DNA of 64,000 nt from CAVQCJ01 sp963711005 (GTDB lineage: Bacteria; Actinomycetota; Actinomycetes; Prado026), in assembly GCA_963711005.1 (NCBI GenBank), contig CAVQCJ010000006.1, positions 62,001-126,000 of the forward strand, read 5' to 3'. The notes beneath the pieces are model-generated. The model saw nothing but the letters and a program-made list of their open reading frames with translations, made no database searches and was not told the DNA's origin. Position 1 is the stretch's first letter. The number at the start of each line of letters is the position of its first letter. Positions 51,922 through 59,907 of this stretch are shown piece after piece. A program made the translations under genes and the position numbers.

Positions 51922-52746
51922 TCAGCGGCTGCGACGGCGCAGCCGACGGCCGAGGCGCGGCACTGCCGGCCGCCAGTCCGAGATGAGCTGCGCGACGGCG
52001 ACCGCGACCGGGTGCTCCGGGTGGTCGACGGCGACCAGAGCCACCCCGGCCTCGAGATCGGCGCAGTCGGGGACCGTCGCCGTCACCTGCACCGACGTCA
52101 CCTGCACGGACTTGACCTGCACCGCGGTCACCTGCACCGCCGGAGTCGGGTCTGCGCCGTCCCCGGCCCCGGAGCCCGCGGCGGCGTGGTTGAGGACGAT
52201 GCTGATCCGCTCCGCCGGCACCTGCATGAGCGCGAGCGACTCCAGCGTGAGGGCCAGCGCCTCGACGGCGGGACCCTCCGGGCTGGTCACGAGGACGACC
52301 CGGTCCGACATGGCCAGCGCCGTGACGACCGGGTCCTCGAACGCCGCGGGCGCGTCGACCACGACGTCGGCGCCGTCCAAGACGGCCTCCAGCAGGCGGG
52401 CTGTGCCGGGCGCGCCGAGCCGGTGCAGGCGTACCGCGGCGCCGCCACCGAGGCGGGGGGCGGCCAGCAGCCCGGTGAGGCCGGGGGCCAGCGGTGTCAG
52501 CAGCGGTTCGACCATGTCCAGCGCCCGGCCCGCTCCTGCGGACCCGGCGGCCAGCGTGGCGGCATCGGTCACCGCGCCGGCCGGCTCCACGCCCAGGTCC
52601 TGCGCGAGGTGCCCGAGCGCGTCGTCCAGCTCCACCAGGCGAACCGGCTGCAGGCCGTCCGCCGTCATGGCGGCCGCCAGGTTGGCCGCCAGGGTCGTGG
52701 TCCCGACACCCGGGTGGGTCCCGAGCACAGTCACCAGCAGGCCCAT
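51922..52746 (-). CDS. CpaE/MinD-like P-loop protein with degenerate Walker A
   Basis: 274 residues. LLVTVLGTHPGVGTTTLAAN is a Walker A of the ParA/MinD/CpaE kind but has neither the deviant nor the canonical Lys. The rest of the fold (VRLVELDDALGHLAQDLG, LDGADVVVDAPAAFEDPVV, VLVTSPEGPAVEALALTL) is intact. CpaE proteins localise Flp/Tad pilus machinery. An insertion of VQV(T/K)(A/S) repeats lies near residue 205-225. ATG 52746 has AGGGGA about 10 nt upstream. Confidence 0.75.
   Translation of the reverse strand: MGLLVTVLGTHPGVGTTTLAANLAAAMTADGLQPVRLVELDDALGHLAQDLGVEPAGAVTDAATLAAGSAGAGRALDMVEPLLTPLAPGLTGLLAAPRLGGGAAVRLHRLGAPGTARLLEAVLDGADVVVDAPAAFEDPVVTALAMSDRVVLVTSPEGPAVEALALTLESLALMQVPAERISIVLNHAAAGSGAGDGADPTPAVQVTAVQVKSVQVTSVQVTATVPDCADLEAGVALVAVDHPEHPVAVAVAQLISDWRPAVPRLGRRLRRRSR
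52082..52141 (-). repeat. Four tandem 15-bp units in the CpaE-like gene
   Basis: Units of the form gtcacctgcaccgac (plus strand), differing by 1-3 bases, at 52082, 52097, 52112 and 52127. In frame they encode VQVTA, VQVKS, VQVTS and VQVT: an alternating hydrophobic/polar strand. Confidence 0.85.
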
Positions 52747-52782
52747 GTCCGGATTGTCCCCTGCGGGGCACCCGTGCTCGTG

Positions 52783-52793
52783 CACCCGTTCGG
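52783..52793. promoter_or_regulatory. Copy of CACCCGTTCGG upstream of the CpaE-like gene
   Basis: Eleven bases identical to 49475-49485 near the Flp pilin. It lies 37 nt from the CpaE-like start. Shared control of the two genes is a hypothesis only. Confidence 0.3.
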
Positions 52794-52837
52794 ATGAGCC
52801 GTTGCGATTCGCGCACGGCAGTTCCGCGGTCGGCGGG

Positions 52838-54640
52838 CTAGTCGCGTGCGGGGTACAGCCCCTCGACCTCGTCCGCGAAGTCCCGCAGGACGAACTGCCG
52901 ACGCAGCTTGAGCGTCGGGGTCAGGTGCCCGGCGGACTCGGTGAAGTCCACCTGCAGCACCACGAATCGCTTGATCGCCTCGGCCCTGGACACGGCGAGG
53001 TTCGCCCGGTCCACCGCCTCGGTCAGGTCCTCGAGCACGTCCGGGTCCTGGCTGAGGTCCGAGACGGCCTGCGCGGGGTCGCGGTGGCGGGCGGCGAGCC
53101 AGCCGGGGACCGCCTCGGCGTCCAGCGTGATCAAGGCCGCCACGTAGGGCCGTGCGTCGCCGACGACGATGCAGTGCGACACCAGCGGGTGCGCCCGGAT
53201 GGAGTCCTCCAGGGGTGCCGGGGCGACGTTCTTGCCCGCCGAGGTCACCAGGATCTCCTTCTTGCGCCCGGTGATGAACAGGAACCCGTCGTCGTCGAGC
53301 TCACCGAGGTCTCCGGTGCTGAACCAGCCGTCGGGGTCCAGGACCGCGGCCGTGGCCCCGTCGTCGTGCCAGTACCCAGGGAAGACGTGCGGTCCGCGCA
53401 GGAGCACCTCGCCGTCGTCGGCTATGCGCACTCCCGAGCCGGGGATCGGACGCCCGACGCTGCCGACCCGCTGCTGGTCCGGGGTGTTCAGCGTGGAGGC
53501 CGCCGACGTCTCGGTCAGGCCGTAGCCCTCCAGCACCGGCACGCCGATGCCGCGGAAGAAGTGCCCGAGCCGGGCGCCGAGCGCGGCACCGCCCGACACG
53601 GCGTACTGCGTACGCCCCCCCAACGCGGCGCGCAACCGGCCGTACACGAGCCGGTCGAACACCGTGTGCTGGGCCCGCAGGGCCAGCCCGGGTCCGGCCG
53701 CATCGTCCAGGGCCTGGCTGTACCGGACCGCGACGGCGGCGGCTCGGTCGAACACCCGGCCCTTGCCGTCGACGGCGGCCTTCGTGCGCGCGCCGTTGAA
53801 GACCTTCTCGAAGACCCGCGGCACGGACAGGATGAACGTGGGCCGGAAGCTGCCGAGGTCGGCCAGCAGAGTCGTCGTGTCGGGCGAGTGCCCCAGCGTC
53901 ACCCCCGAGCTCAGGCAGCCGATCTGCACGATCCGGGCGAAGACGTGCGCCAGCGGCAGGAACAGCAGGGTCGAGCCTCCGGGGCTGAACAGGCCGGTCA
54001 GCCCGGCCAGCGCGTTCTCGGTGCCGGCGCGCAGGTTCCCGTGCGTGAGCATGCAGCCCTTGGGCCGCCCGGTCGTCCCGGACGTGTAGATGACCGTGGC
54101 GAGCGAGTCCGGGTGCAGGCCCGCGCGACGCTCGGCGACGACCTCGTCCGGAACGGCTGCGCCGGACGCGGCGAGCCCGTCCAGCGCTCCGTCGTCGAAC
54201 GTCCACAGGGGGCCGAGACCGGGCAGCCGCCCGCGCAGGGACTCGACCAGGGCGGCGTGCTCGGCGCCCTCGACGAAGCAGCCCACCGCACCGGAGTCGC
54301 CGAGGATCCAGGCGACCTGCTCCGCCGACGACGTCTCGTAGACCGGCACCGGGACAGCGCCTGCGAACCACAGCGCGAAGTCGGCCACCGTCCACTCGTA
54401 CCTGGTCCTGGACATGATGCCGACCCGGTCCCCGGGGCCGACCCCGGCCGCGACCAGCCCCTTCGCCGTCGCCGTGACCTGGGCCAGCAGCTCCCGGCTG
54501 GTCACGTCCTCCCAGCGGCCCTGGACGGCCCGGCGCAGCTGCACCCGGAACGGGGTGGTCGCGGCCGCCGTGCTCACCAGATCGGTGAGGTCGGCGTCGT
54601 CGGGCAGCTCGACCAGGGCGGGGACCGTCAGCTCGCGCAC
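52838..54640 (-). CDS. Long-chain acyl-CoA synthetase (AMP-binding family)
   Basis: 600 residues. The ATP/AMP motif is ATVIYTSGTTGRPKGCMLTH; later LEGYGLTETSAASTLNTPDQ, WFSTGDLGELDDDGFLFITG and GRKKEILVTSAGKNVAPAPL complete the ANL enzyme core. It adenylates fatty acids and transfers them to CoA; the FadD15-like type is inferred from overall length and N-terminus. I chose GTG 54640 (VRELTVPALVELP) with TACCGT 7 nt upstream rather than 54685. Confidence 0.92.
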   Translation of the reverse strand: MRELTVPALVELPDDADLTDLVSTAAATTPFRVQLRRAVQGRWEDVTSRELLAQVTATAKGLVAAGVGPGDRVGIMSRTRYEWTVADFALWFAGAVPVPVYETSSAEQVAWILGDSGAVGCFVEGAEHAALVESLRGRLPGLGPLWTFDDGALDGLAASGAAVPDEVVAERRAGLHPDSLATVIYTSGTTGRPKGCMLTHGNLRAGTENALAGLTGLFSPGGSTLLFLPLAHVFARIVQIGCLSSGVTLGHSPDTTTLLADLGSFRPTFILSVPRVFEKVFNGARTKAAVDGKGRVFDRAAAVAVRYSQALDDAAGPGLALRAQHTVFDRLVYGRLRAALGGRTQYAVSGGAALGARLGHFFRGIGVPVLEGYGLTETSAASTLNTPDQQRVGSVGRPIPGSGVRIADDGEVLLRGPHVFPGYWHDDGATAAVLDPDGWFSTGDLGELDDDGFLFITGRKKEILVTSAGKNVAPAPLEDSIRAHPLVSHCIVVGDARPYVAALITLDAEAVPGWLAARHRDPAQAVSDLSQDPDVLEDLTEAVDRANLAVSRAEAIKRFVVLQVDFTESAGHLTPTLKLRRQFVLRDFADEVEGLYPARD

Positions 54641-54647
54641 GACAGGC

Positions 54648-54653
54648 ACGGTA
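54648..54653 (-). promoter_or_regulatory. -10 element for the acyl-CoA synthetase gene
   Basis: TACCGT on the minus strand, 7 nt before GTG 54640. Confidence 0.5.
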
Positions 54654-54678
54654 CGTGCCCGGGTGGCATCCTCGGGTC

Positions 54679-55086
54679 GTGCCACGCGTGGACCTGGTCG
54701 ACGAGACCTTCGTGGTTGCTGCGCCGGACGAGGTCGGGCGGGTGGTGCACGACCCCGCCCGCTGGCGTACCTGGTGGCCGGACCTGGACCTCACGGTGTT
54801 CATGGACCGGGGCGTGGCGGGGATCCGCTGGTCGGTGACAGGAGCCCTGAACGGCAGCACGGAGCTCTGGCTCGAGCCGGTGGGGGACGGGGTCGTCGTG
54901 CACTACTTCCTGCGGGCGCAGGGCCTGGGCCGGGAGCCGGTGGGGGCGGCCGCGCGCCGCCGCGACGCGCGGGCCGCGGACCGGCTCAGGAACCGTCGTG
55001 CCGTGGCTTGGAAGCGGTGCGCGAACGCGCTCAAGGACGAGCTCGAGGGCGGCCGGGCGGCCGGCGAGCCACGCCTGCCCGGCTGA
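54679..55086 (+). CDS. SRPBCC (START-like) superfamily protein
   Basis: 135 residues. MPRVDLVDETFVVAAPDEVG and RWRTWWPDLDLTVFMDRGVA begin the helix-grip fold that binds lipids or polyketides; GSTELWLEPVGDGVVVHYFL follows. The C-terminal helix is strongly basic (GAAARRRDARAADRLRNRR). GTG 54679 has CATCCT 6 nt upstream. Ligand unknown. Divergent from the acyl-CoA synthetase gene. Confidence 0.78.
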   Translation: MPRVDLVDETFVVAAPDEVGRVVHDPARWRTWWPDLDLTVFMDRGVAGIRWSVTGALNGSTELWLEPVGDGVVVHYFLRAQGLGREPVGAAARRRDARAADRLRNRRAVAWKRCANALKDELEGGRAAGEPRLPG

Positions 55087-55151
55087 GTCAGCGGGTTCAC
55101 CCGGACGGCGGATCCTTCAAGCCCCGTGGCAGTGCTGCCGAGGACACTGCA

Positions 55152-55709
55152 GTGACGACGGAACGGCGCTGCCCTGACTGCAGCTCGCTGGTGCGCCCCG
55201 ACGCCGAGTGGTGCTCGTTGTGCCACGCCGACCTGCGGACCGAAGAGCAGAAGGCCGCGGCCCGTCCGGCACCGGAGTGGGCCGAGCCGGCCCTCGACCC
55301 CGAGCCCGCGCCCGAGGTCGCCGCGCCGGACCCGACGGCCGAGCTGGCGGCCGCCGCGACCCCCAGGGGCCGGCACGCCCGTCCGCCCGGCACCGCCCAG
55401 ACGTCCGAGCCGGCCGACGGGGCCGGCTCGCCGGTCGCAGGGCCGGTGCTCACCCACCCGGCCGTCGGCCTCGGCGCCGGCAGCACGTCCGCGATGACCG
55501 CAGACGCCGACGCCGCGCTGGCCAAGGCCGGGGTCGACGTGCAGTCCATGCTCAGCCTGCTGGCGGCCGGCGAGCCGGACGCGCTGTCGCCGATCACCGG
55601 GCGGCTGTCCAGCAAGGGCTCCCGGGCGGTGGCGGCGGCCGTCGCGACCGTCGCCCTCATCGCGGTCGCGATCCTCACCATGTTCGTCATCGGCTCGTTC
55701 ATCCACTGA
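55152..55709 (+). CDS. Zinc-ribbon protein with C-terminal membrane helix
   Basis: 185 residues. A four-Cys ribbon (CPDCSSLVRPDAEWCSLCHA) opens it, then a long Ala/Pro/Glu linker, a short helical region (GVDVQSMLSLLAAGEPDALS) and a single terminal helix (AVAAAVATVALIAVAILTMF). The CSLCHA box matches the protein at 40807-41136. A tail-anchored topology with the ribbon in the cytosol is likely. Function unknown. Confidence 0.7.
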   Translation: MTTERRCPDCSSLVRPDAEWCSLCHADLRTEEQKAAARPAPEWAEPALDPEPAPEVAAPDPTAELAAAATPRGRHARPPGTAQTSEPADGAGSPVAGPVLTHPAVGLGAGSTSAMTADADAALAKAGVDVQSMLSLLAAGEPDALSPITGRLSSKGSRAVAAAVATVALIAVAILTMFVIGSFIH

Positions 55710-55737
55710 GCCTGTGCGGGTGACCCGGTCGGTCTCC

Positions 55738-55743
55738 TAGGGT
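55738..55743 (+). promoter_or_regulatory. -10 element for the metallophosphoesterase gene
   Basis: TAGGGT, then 7 nt, then GTG at 55751. Confidence 0.55.
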
Positions 55744-55750
55744 CGGACCC

Positions 55751-56530
55751 GTGCGCGTGCATGTGGTCAGCGACGTCCACCGGCGCACCGATGTGCTGCC
55801 CGCGGCCGCCGATGGTGCCGACGTTCTCCTGTGCCTGGGCGACCTGCTGCTGTTCGTCGACTACGCCGACCCGGCGCGGGGTTTGTTCGGCGAGACCTTC
55901 GGCGTCGCGAACGCGACCCGGCTCGTCGAGCTGCGCACCGCCGGTCGGTTCGACGAGGCCCGCGAGCTGTCCGCAGGACTGTGGGCCGGTCTGTCGGCCG
56001 AGCGCGGCGTCGACCGGGCCGAGGTCACGATGGCGGCGGTCATGACCCAGTACGCCGAGGTCTTCGCAGCGCTGCCCGAGCCCGCCTTCCTGACCCCGGG
56101 CAATGTGGACCTGCCGGCACTGTGGCCACAGTTCCTGCGCGCCGGGCACCGCGTCCTGGACGGCGCGCGCACCGAGATCGGCGGGCGCTCGTTCGGGTTC
56201 GTCGGCGGCGGGCTGCGGACCAGGTACCGCACCCCGAACGAGATCTCCGACGAGGAGTACGCGGCCAAGGTCGAGGCCGTCGGCGCGGTGGACGTCCTGT
56301 GCTGCCACATCCCGCCGGACCTGCCGGAGCTGACCTACGACACCGTCGCCCGCCGGCACGAGCGTGGCAGCCGGGCGGTGGTGTCGGCCATCCGGCGGAC
56401 GGCTCCCCGGCTGGTGCTCTTCGGCCACGTGCACCAGCCGCTGGTCCGGCGGACGCGGGTGGGCCGCACCGAGTGCGTGAACGTCGGTCACTTCCGGGCC
56501 ACCGGGAAGCCGTTCGCGCTGCGCTGGTGA
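55751..56530 (+). CDS. Calcineurin-like metallophosphoesterase
   Basis: 259 residues with the full metal-binding series: VVSDVHRRTD (D, H), LCLGDLLLF (GD), LTPGNVDLPAL (GN), LCCHIPPDL (H) and LFGHVHQPLV (GHxH). Substrate is unknown; this is a cytosolic member without signal peptide. Confidence 0.9.
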   Translation: MRVHVVSDVHRRTDVLPAAADGADVLLCLGDLLLFVDYADPARGLFGETFGVANATRLVELRTAGRFDEARELSAGLWAGLSAERGVDRAEVTMAAVMTQYAEVFAALPEPAFLTPGNVDLPALWPQFLRAGHRVLDGARTEIGGRSFGFVGGGLRTRYRTPNEISDEEYAAKVEAVGAVDVLCCHIPPDLPELTYDTVARRHERGSRAVVSAIRRTAPRLVLFGHVHQPLVRRTRVGRTECVNVGHFRATGKPFALRW

Positions 56531-56579
56531 CCCGGTGGGCGGTGACCTGGATGACGGTCGGGAGGTCACGGCCCGGCGC

Positions 56580-56585
56580 TAGGCT
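56580..56585 (+). promoter_or_regulatory. -10 element for the SRPBCC gene at 56593
   Basis: TAGGCT, then 7 nt, then ATG at 56593. Confidence 0.55.
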
Positions 56586-56592
56586 GCCCGCC

Positions 56593-57027
56593 ATGGCGGA
56601 CCAGACCGAGTCGAGCATCACCATCGCGGCGTCGCCGGACCAGGTCATGGCCGTGATCGCCGACTTCGAGGCGTACCCGGACTGGAACGAAGAGGTCAAG
56701 CAGGTCGAGATCCTCAGCGTCTACGAGGACACCGAGCAGCCCGCCGAGGTCCGCTTCGTGCTCGACGCCGGCGCCATCAAGGACGACTACGTCCTCGAGT
56801 ACGAGTGGGTCGCGGAGCACGAGGTGCACTGGCACCTGGTCCGCGGCGACATCCTCTCGGCGATGGACGGCGCGTACGTCCTGACCCCGACGGCCGACGG
56901 CACCGACGTGTCGTACCGGCTGGCGGTGGACCTGCGGATCCCGATGATCGGCCTGATCAAGCGCAAGGCCGAACGGGTCATCGTCGAGCGGGCCCTGAAG
57001 GGCCTGAACGCGCGCGTCGTGGGCTGA
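56593..57027 (+). CDS. SRPBCC/polyketide-cyclase-like (COQ10-type) protein
   Basis: 144 residues. MADQTESSITIAASPDQVMA, VIADFEAYPDWNEEVKQVEI and VSYRLAVDLRIPMIGLIKRK mark a START-like hydrophobic-ligand domain of the kind found beside ArsA-type ATPases in actinomycetes. Ligand unknown. It may act together with the downstream ATPase. Confidence 0.82.
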   Translation: MADQTESSITIAASPDQVMAVIADFEAYPDWNEEVKQVEILSVYEDTEQPAEVRFVLDAGAIKDDYVLEYEWVAEHEVHWHLVRGDILSAMDGAYVLTPTADGTDVSYRLAVDLRIPMIGLIKRKAERVIVERALKGLNARVVG

Positions 57028-57049
57028 CGGACCGGTCGCGGCCAACCGG

Positions 57050-57055
57050 TAGCCT
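57050..57055 (+). promoter_or_regulatory. -10 element for the ArsA-family gene
   Basis: TAGCCT, then 8 nt, then ATG at 57064. Confidence 0.5.
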
Positions 57056-57063
57056 CTCGGTCC

Positions 57064-58251
57064 ATGCGAGTCTTGCTCTTCACCGGCAAGGGCGGGGTCG
57101 GCAAGACGACCGCGGCCGCCGGCACGGCCGTGCTCGCGGCCAGGCGCGGACTCAAGACGCTGGTGCTGTCCACCGACGCCGCGCACTCCCTCGCCGACGC
57201 GCTCGGCGTCGCGGCCGGACCCGAGCCGGTGGAAGCCGGCGACGGCCTGTACGTCCAGCAGGTCGACACCCAGCGCCGCTTCCAGCAGGCGTGGGGGGAG
57301 GTCCGCGACTACGTCCTCGCGGTGCTCGACAGCGCCGGCGTGGACGCGGTGGCCGCCGAGGAGCTCACGGTGCTGCCCGGGGCCGACGAGGTGCTCGCCC
57401 TGCTCGAGCTGCGCGACCAGGTGCGGTCCGGGCGCTGGGACCTGGTCGTCGTCGACTGCGCGCCGACCGCGGAGACGCTGCGGCTGCTCGCCCTCCCGGA
57501 GGCGCTGGGCTGGTTCGTCCAGCGGGTGTTCCCGCCCGAGCGTCAGGTGGCCCGCTCGCTGCGACCGGTGCTGGGCAAGGTGGCCGGGCTGCCGATGCCA
57601 CGCGACGGCGTGCTCGAGGCGCTGGCGCGCCTGCACGCCGAGCTGGCCGAGGTGCGCGAGGTGCTCACCGACCCGGGCACCAGCGTGCGGCTGGTCATGA
57701 CGCCGGAGGCGGTGGTGGTCGCCGAGGCGCGCCGCACGTTGACCTCCCTGGCGCTGTTCGGCTACCGGGTCGACGGGGTCGTGGCCAACCGGGTGTTCCC
57801 CGCCGGCGGGGGCGCGGACCCGTGGCGCGAGGGCTGGGTGCGCGCGCAGGCGGCGCAGCTGGAAGAGATCGAGCACTCGTTCGCCCCGCTGCCCGTGCTG
57901 CGCGCGCCGTACTGCGACGCCGAGCCGGTCGGCGCGCACGCGCTCGGTTCGCTGGCCGAGACCCTGTACGGCGCGGTCGACCCGTTCGCGGCGCCCACGC
58001 CCGAGAGCACGCTGGCCGTCGAGCGGTCCGGCGACGAGTTCGTCCTGACGATCGCGCTGCCGTTCGCCGACCGGGACGACATGGAGCTCGTCCGCGCCGG
58101 TGACGAGCTGGTGCTGACCGTGGGCTCCGCGCGCCGGGTGCTGGCGCTGCCCGGCGCGCTGCGACGGTGCACGGTGGTGGGGGCGGCGCTGCGCGACGGC
58201 GTGCTCCGGATCAGGTTCGAGCCCGACCCGGCCCTGTGGATGGGGTTGTGA
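57064..58251 (+). CDS. ArsA/GET3-family ATPase
   Basis: 395 residues. Walker A FTGKGGVGKTTAAAGTA (deviant Lys present), then STDAAHSLADALGV and VVDCAPTAETLRLLALPEAL. A C-terminal beta-sandwich like HSP20 (ESTLAVERSGDEFVLTIALP to GVLRIRFEPD) is typical of the actinobacterial members. No arsenic genes are near, so arsenite pumping is unlikely; protein or lipid handling is possible. Its stop overlaps the next start by 4 nt. Confidence 0.88.
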   Translation: MRVLLFTGKGGVGKTTAAAGTAVLAARRGLKTLVLSTDAAHSLADALGVAAGPEPVEAGDGLYVQQVDTQRRFQQAWGEVRDYVLAVLDSAGVDAVAAEELTVLPGADEVLALLELRDQVRSGRWDLVVVDCAPTAETLRLLALPEALGWFVQRVFPPERQVARSLRPVLGKVAGLPMPRDGVLEALARLHAELAEVREVLTDPGTSVRLVMTPEAVVVAEARRTLTSLALFGYRVDGVVANRVFPAGGGADPWREGWVRAQAAQLEEIEHSFAPLPVLRAPYCDAEPVGAHALGSLAETLYGAVDPFAAPTPESTLAVERSGDEFVLTIALPFADRDDMELVRAGDELVLTVGSARRVLALPGALRRCTVVGAALRDGVLRIRFEPDPALWMGL

Positions 58252-58571
58252 CCACCGGCGCGGAGAGTCCGACCGGCTCCGCCGCCGAGGAGGCCGGGCG
58301 GCTGTTCGAGGCGGTCCAGGAGTGGGCGAAGCGTGCCTCCGGCGCGGCCGGGGGCTGGAGCGAGCACGTCGCGACCGGGGCGCCGGAGTGCCAGCTGTGC
58401 CCGGTCTGCCAGCTGATCGCGCTGCTGCGCGAGACCCGGCCCGACGTTGCGACGCACCTGGCCGAGGCCGCGGCTTCGATGCTCGCCGCGCTGCGGGCCG
58501 CGGTTGCCGCGCACGAGCGGGAGTGGGGCTCCCGCCGTGGCGCGGGCGTCGAGCGGATCGACATCGGATGA
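58248..58571 (+). CDS. Small conserved protein with CxxC motif (DUF5304-like)
   Basis: 107 residues, mostly helical. A single CQLCPVCQLIALLRETRP segment could hold a metal. Helices flank it (EEAGRLFEAVQEWAKRAS, ATHLAEAAASMLAALRAAVA). I associate it with DUF5304 of actinomycetes but am not certain. GTG start coupled to the ArsA-type gene. Confidence 0.65.
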   Translation: MTTGAESPTGSAAEEAGRLFEAVQEWAKRASGAAGGWSEHVATGAPECQLCPVCQLIALLRETRPDVATHLAEAAASMLAALRAAVAAHEREWGSRRGAGVERIDIG

Positions 58572-58623
58572 CCGGCGCGACGACATGACGACGCTGAGTG
58601 CGCTGAGGACGTCGAGGGCATCG

Positions 58624-58659
58624 AAGACACTCAAGACACTCCAGACACAGCAGACGAAG
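58624..58659 (+). repeat. Degenerate 9-nt tandem repeat upstream of the glucokinase gene
   Basis: aagacactc is repeated, followed by cagacacag and cagacgaag: four 9-nt units in the roughly 105-nt gap before GTG 58677. No clear function. Confidence 0.5.
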
Positions 58660-58676
58660 CCGTCGAGGACGCGGTC

Positions 58677-59624
58677 GTGGGGCTGACCGTCGGGGTCGAT
58701 GTCGGCGGGACCAAGGTTGCCGCCGGGGTGGTCGACGAGCAGGGCCAGGTGCTCGCGCGGGTCCGCCGGGCGACCACGGCTCAGGTGCCGGGGGCGGCCG
58801 AGGCGGTCATCACCCAGGTCGTGCACGAGCTCGGGGCCGCGTTCCCGGTCGAGGCGGTCGGGGTGGGCGCGGCCGGGCTGGTCGACGAGACGCGGTCGAT
58901 CGTGCGGTTCGCCCCGAACCTTGGCTGGCGCGAGCAGCCGCTGCGCGCGCAGCTCGAGGAGGCGACCGGGCTGCCCGTGGTGGTCGAGAACGACGCGAAT
59001 GCCGCGGCCTGGGCCGAGTACCGCTTCGGAGCGGCCCGCGGTCGCGACGACGTCGTCATGCTGACCGTGGGGACCGGGATCGGCGGCGCGCTGGTGCTGG
59101 GCGGCCGGCTGCACCGCGGCCGGTACGGGCTCGCCGGCGAGGTCGGCCACCTGGTGCTGGACAAGGACGGCCGGCACTGCGGCTGCGGACGGCGCGGCTG
59201 CTGGGAGCAGTACGCCAGCGGGAACGCGCTGCTGCGGACCGCGCGCAACCGAGCTGCCCAGGACCGCGAGCGCGCAAGGATCCTGCTCTCGTACGGCGAC
59301 GGGACCCCCGAGGGTATCGCCGGGCCGCACGTCACCGCGGCCGCACAGGCCGGCGACCTGGTCGCGTTGGAGACGTTCGAGGAGGTCGGCTACTGGCTCG
59401 GACGCGGGATGGCCGAGCTGGCGGCCGTGCTCGACCCCGGCTCGTACGTCGTCGGAGGCGGGGTGTCCGAGGCCGGCGAGCTGCTGCTCGGGCCGGCTCG
59501 CCGGGAGTTCGTCGCCCACGTCGTCGGCGCGGACGTCCGGCCGATCGCCGAGATCCTGCCGGCCGGCCTGGGCAACCTGGCCGGCGTGGTCGGCGCGGCG
59601 GACCTGGCTCGCGCCCGCGACTGA
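58677..59624 (+). CDS. glk: ROK-family glucokinase
   Basis: 315 residues. N-terminal phosphate motif LTVGVDVGGTKVAAGVVDEQ, catalytic ENDANAAAWAEYRFGAARG, and the ROK zinc signature HCGCGRRGCWEQYASGNALL with its CXCGX2GCXE. It phosphorylates glucose; in actinomycetes the homologous enzyme also takes part in carbon-catabolite repression. GTG start. The symbol assumes glucokinase activity. Confidence 0.92.
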   Translation: MGLTVGVDVGGTKVAAGVVDEQGQVLARVRRATTAQVPGAAEAVITQVVHELGAAFPVEAVGVGAAGLVDETRSIVRFAPNLGWREQPLRAQLEEATGLPVVVENDANAAAWAEYRFGAARGRDDVVMLTVGTGIGGALVLGGRLHRGRYGLAGEVGHLVLDKDGRHCGCGRRGCWEQYASGNALLRTARNRAAQDRERARILLSYGDGTPEGIAGPHVTAAAQAGDLVALETFEEVGYWLGRGMAELAAVLDPGSYVVGGGVSEAGELLLGPARREFVAHVVGADVRPIAEILPAGLGNLAGVVGAADLARARD

Positions 59625-59657
59625 CCGCCGGTCAGGCGGCCGGTCCGGCGCTTGCCG

Positions 59658-59840
59658 TCAGGTCGTGTACGCGCGGCTGGACGAGCCGGCGACCAGCAGC
59701 GAGACGAGGATGCCGAGCGGAAGCGTGCCCCAGTACGACAGTCCGGTGTGCAGGTTGCCGAGGAACAGCATGAGGAGCCAGGTCGCCGGGAACGTCGCGA
59801 TGAGGAACGTGAGCACTGCGAAGACGAGTGCGCGGAACAT
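59658..59840 (-). CDS. Small two-helix membrane protein
   Basis: 60 residues, nearly all hydrophobic: FRALVFAVLTFLIATFPATW and SYWGTLPLGILVSLLVAGSS. AGGAG lies about 6 nt before ATG 59840; GTG 59846 is possible. It follows the PQ-loop gene on the minus strand by 67 nt. Function unknown. Confidence 0.65.
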   Translation of the reverse strand: MFRALVFAVLTFLIATFPATWLLMLFLGNLHTGLSYWGTLPLGILVSLLVAGSSSRAYTT

Positions 59841-59907
59841 GGTCACTCCTGTGCGGTCGGGGAGCCGGGACCGGCCGGCGCCGCGTTGCTACCGAGAAGC
59901 CTGTCAC

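Noticed and set aside
49547..51986. Long plus-strand frames opposite the two-component genes
   Set aside because: They are antisense to complete receiver, HTH, HisKA_3 and HATPase domains and show no motif of their own.
52082..52141. CRISPR-like or regulatory direct repeats
   Set aside because: Units are contiguous, have no spacers, keep the reading frame and encode a clear peptide repeat.
57064..58251. Arsenite efflux ATPase
   Set aside because: The P-loop is ArsA-like, but there is one ATPase domain, a C-terminal HSP20-like domain and no arsenic genes nearby.
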